DNA of 64,000 nucleotides from Certhia americana. Lineage: Eukaryota; Chordata; Aves; Passeriformes; Certhiidae. Both the position numbers and the translations under genes were made by a program. Shown in pieces: positions 60,232 to 64,000 of this stretch (position 1 is the first letter of the stretch; every line of letters begins with the position of its first letter). The notes under the pieces were generated by a model. That model was not told where the DNA came from and made no database searches. It worked only from the letters and a program-made list of their open reading frames with translations. The stretch is taken from the NCBI GenBank assembly GCA_018697195.1, contig CM031878.1:71876432-71940431 (forward strand). Direction: 5' to 3'.

Positions 60232-61961
60232 TGCCTAGAGGTTTGCAATGCATTGTTTTTAATTTCTTCAGTAACTGAAGCATATTGATTGATCTAGTAT
60301 TGTACAACGGAGGAAATTGGCAATAAAAGGCTTCCACACATCCAGCATGAGATCCTACAAAATCCTGTTATCCACAGGAGCAAAATTAAAAGAACAAGAG
60401 AAATCAACAAAGCTAAAAACTGTTTATTTTAAGCTGTGCAGAATTTGTCCTTTGCTGAAAAACATGAAAACTCTGCACAGATTGCACACACAAGTGTATT
60501 TAATGTAGGATTATAACTCAATTAAGGCAACTATTTCTCTGATCCTGTAATTCTAAGGCATTTTGCAGATGGCTATGAATCCCAGGCTGTAATATGAATT
60601 TCTTTCTGTTCTCTATAATATAAACTCACATATTATGTAAAGACACACTTAATCTTCTGCCTAGGAAAATAAACTTCACAATGTAGGTCAAAAGATACAC
60701 TGCTGATTGAGATGAATTTAAAATAAGGTAAATTAAATTAACAAATACAACATTAAATGTGAACATCATCCATATATGTAAATGTGACATTAACAATAAA
60801 ATTTAATTGATACTCATGTTTTCTCAAGAAATTATTGACAATGTCCCAGGGCACAGGGAAGGAAGATTACCAGCCCGGCAGGAGCCATATCAACCCTGGA
60901 ACTGGACACAGCATTGTACACAAGGCTGCGCACATAAATTGCACAAGATTGCAGCTTCAGACTCTAAGTTAGCCTGGAGATTGGTGTGCTACAGGAATAA
61001 ACATGCCCTTACTATGTTCCAATGTGAACAAAAGTGCATCTACACTATCATTAATCATATGAGACTGGTTTGCTTCAGATTTGTCAAAACTAATTCAGTT
61101 TTGCTAAATTTAGTGACAGATACTGGATTTATCTAGACTGGGAGAAGAGAAAAAGGTTATATAAGCTTTGCTGGCATAGCCAGACAAATTATACTGTTTA
61201 TCCATGCCTAAACAAAAGGTCACTATTAGCTCAGGGTTAACTAAAACTTTGTAGCTAATCTCTGACCAAATTTTGACCTCTCTCTTTAATTACAGAAATG
61301 CTTTCAGTAAAATACTGGTTAGTTGTGCTTACATATCCCCTCGCCCCACCCCACCTCATTTCTGTAGTATCTTGTCTTACAGATCATAAATTAAAGACAA
61401 AATATCTTTTTCTAAAACTAATTAGTACCCAGTTAGCTTCATGTTGTTTCCTAGAGTGGAACTGACAGTAAAGACAAGCATAAGCATTTCAATCTCTTAA
61501 ATGCAGGAGGCATTTATGTAGAAGGATTATCAGAACCTTCACTTCACTTTGCTTTTCCTTCCAGATCTTAAAATATTATTTCAGAAAGTCTGTAAAAACA
61601 CAAAATTCCTCTGCTTCTAGCAATTCCCATTACAACAAAGTAAAGTTATATCACTGTTAGAAATTAAAAACTAAACACATGTTTATAACTATGTTACTTG
61701 GTTGTAACCATACATAATCATTTGTCATCGCATCATACTTCTTACAGGGCAGTTTAGACTGGACTTGTTTAATTCCTTCAGTAGCATAATCATTGTATGT
61801 CAATGGGTATGATGCATTTATATCCACAAGATCCCCACCTGTGGAAGACTATTTTTTTCAAAAGTAAATGCAAAGCAGTTGAGTTATAATCCCAAAAATC
61901 ACTTCTTCTAATTTCCTTCTTGCAAGTCAGAATTGTTCAGTTTCTCATAAACACATATGTG

Positions 61962-61983
61962 GACTTAATTTAAAAATTAAGTC
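61962..61983. repeat. 22-bp inverted repeat, 10-bp arms
   Basis: GACTTAATTT and AAATTAAGTC are exact reverse complements separated by AA. It is short and A+T-rich and may be chance. Confidence 0.8.
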
Positions 61984-64000
61984 TGAAATAAACTAAACTA
62001 AACTGCATTGTAAAATAAATGCAAACTCACAAAAAGGAGTTCTAATAATTCAAGAAATAAAAATCTTGAAGTTAAAAAGCACTGTCCAAATAGCATGCCT
62101 TATATTCATCTGAACTAAAGAATATAAGGAATTATGGTTTGAAAGCCTACTGTAATTAGATACTGAAGCTAAAAAGCTCAGTAGAAATTCTACATAATTC
62201 TAACTGCTGAAGCCTTACCATTCCATCACATCCATATTCATATTTCTTGTCTTTTTGTACTGATAAAAGCCTCCCCAAAATAAATGCATCCAGTCATACT
62301 GAGGATCATATCTGACACCCAAGCGATAACATAAGTCTAAATTATGTTCAATTTTCTTCCTCTTCTCTACAGGAAATGAGAATGCTCCTCCATCATCTGA
62401 ACAAAGGCACCTGGCTTACTGTATAAATGAAAAAGCTTGTCCATTACTGTTTGTCACGTTGGTAGATAAACTCTTGCCTAAAAAGGGCCCAAAAGTTGTT
62501 TTATTACAGCACAGTCAATTGTTTGGATCAAATCCAGATTCATACTCATTTGCTAGCTGCAAATAAATCCCACTGTACAGTCAGTACAGTTTTCTTATAT
62601 TTTAACATTATTCACCAGAAGCTCCATTCTTCTGAGTTTCCGTTTATTCTTTGGCATGGGCTTGTCATATAAGCCATTTTTGAGAAGGTGCTCCTTGCTG
62701 TGATGAATCTGGGCACCATGCTGAAGTTGGAAAGTACATAAAGCTTGAAGCGGATGGAGTATAGTCTGCAGAAACATGAAGGGGTGGGGGACAAAAACGC
62801 CCCAAGCTTTTAGTAAGGTATTTTAGAAACATCAATTATTACAGGTTTTTCATTCAATGACTACTTAAAAATGCTAGTAAAATACAATCTGGATGATAAA
62901 TGTTGTTAAAATATAACCTTTGGAGACACAAAGAGCACAGCTGAATAGATGTACTCAAAAGAACCACAGAGCAGTCATACACCACCTACGTGGTGCCATC
63001 CCTCACTCCTTCCTTGGAACCACTCAATCTGACTTCAGTGCCAGCCACATTACTTTAAGTTATGGCTTTGACTTGACTTTAGCAATGGACTACAATCAAT
63101 TACTGTGGCTCAGTCAACAAGCTGCAATAAAATAAGTCACAATAACTTAAGTTGCTTGTGCTTGCACAAAAATCCCTTGAGGCAGGGTTTTAGAAAGAGA
63201 GGAGGCATGATCAAGGCAGCTGGACTGCTATCCTGGAGACTCAACTGTGTCCATGCTTCTGCCCAGAGGTATTGTGTAGGATTAATGAAGCCACACAAAC
63301 CAAATTTATCTCAAGTGGCTCCTAATTGTAGACTCTTCATTTGCTCATTGCCTCACTGAGTCATGGGGGCCCCATGTGCAGATGTGTAAAGCAATCACGT
63401 ATGACTGCAGTCAGCAGGAGCTGAGATTCTACTGAGAAAAATATGACTTTTAAAAGCACACAGGAAAATAAGCAACATATTGGGTATCAAACCAAGTGCA
63501 CATTTTTAATTTCCATGGCTCTCCACTTCAGTTCACCATCTTATATGCTAGAAATAGCATTCAGTTCAGAGAAGGTATAAAAAATGCATGAATGTAGCTC
63601 TTGGATACTGCAATGCTTAGAGAAAGCAGTAATTTTGTCTTTGAAAAGTAGGCTGGGCCAATTCTCAGCGGTAGGGGTGAATCAGAATATAGGACTGGTA
63701 AACATAGACATTAACTAAATATTCCCTATAAGACAGAAGTCTTAGTAAAGGAAAAATATGTTGTTCTAGCACAACAAAGAAAAAGGTAAATATAACACCA
63801 CATATTTGTATTTACACAAGTTTCTTCAAAACTGTTTTTACTTGGAGTTCCAATTTCTGAGCCATATTTTCTTGTGTGCCCATGCTCTTTGCCCAAATCT
63901 GGGTTTAAATCCAATTCATTTAATATTAACGTGAGTCTAGTGTAACAGAGGCAGACACAGAGATGGCATACTATATATTACACCAGCTGCAAGAGCAATT

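Larger units (their letters stand above)
58459..64000. other. Unique A+T-rich non-coding DNA
   Basis: No gene or transposon recognised. It contains T/G-rich text at 58677-58710, a 16-base A run at 60216-60231, and a 22-bp inverted repeat at 61962-61983. Open frames of up to 143 codons at 58520-58951 and 109 codons at 60807-61136 have no family features, and I treat them as chance. Confidence 0.6.

Noticed and set aside
1..64000. CRISPR arrays, operons, tRNA/rRNA genes, phage or defence systems
   Set aside because: The window is vertebrate nuclear DNA. No regularly spaced repeats, cloverleaf structures or bacterial-type gene clusters were seen.

Overview
The window reads as non-coding nuclear DNA from a bird, most likely a passerine. 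The basis is recognised repeats: truncated CR1 LINEs with typical avian 3' ends, and avian-type endogenous retrovirus LTRs. The sequence is A+T-rich with few interspersed repeats, as expected of a gene-poor macrochromosomal region or a very large intron. There is no bacterial gene organisation, and I recognise no protein-coding gene, rRNA, tRNA, CRISPR array or operon. The many short open frames (60-150 codons) lie on both strands, often over the same bases, and behave like chance frames.

Layout. 1-79 is A-rich and ends in a 32-base A run. 80-7486 is unique sequence with a small G+C-richer patch at 4390-4730. 7487-7890 is a probable LTR in plus orientation. 9461-9622 is an AT-rich microsatellite. 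16487-17096 is the best-defined element: a minus-strand ERVK-type solo LTR flanked by perfect 6-bp target-site duplications. 17103-26534 is unique and includes a long T/C-skewed block at about 20000-23100. A 37-base T run (26535-26571), a C-interrupted A tract (29742-29804) and a GATA/GA microsatellite (30867-30939) follow. CR1 fragments lie at 32262-32462 and 35085-35700 on plus. 40499-40658 is a G/T-only low-complexity block. 47292-47708 on minus holds the only open frame whose composition made me look twice, and it is unidentified.

The densest repeat area is 51160-53710. It holds a short minus-strand CR1 3' end, two adjacent minus-strand CR1 fragments covering overlapping parts of the consensus, a G+C-rich stretch that is probably an unassigned old repeat, and an LTR remnant. 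57875-58458 is a near full-length plus-strand solo LTR of an abundant avian ERVL-type family. 58459-64000 is unique A+T-rich DNA.

No genes work together here. Any function would be regulatory. Several repeat-free stretches rich in homeodomain, POU-octamer or nuclear-receptor-like motifs are candidate conserved non-coding elements, but that is inference which only cross-species alignment can test. I found no convincing new biological system.
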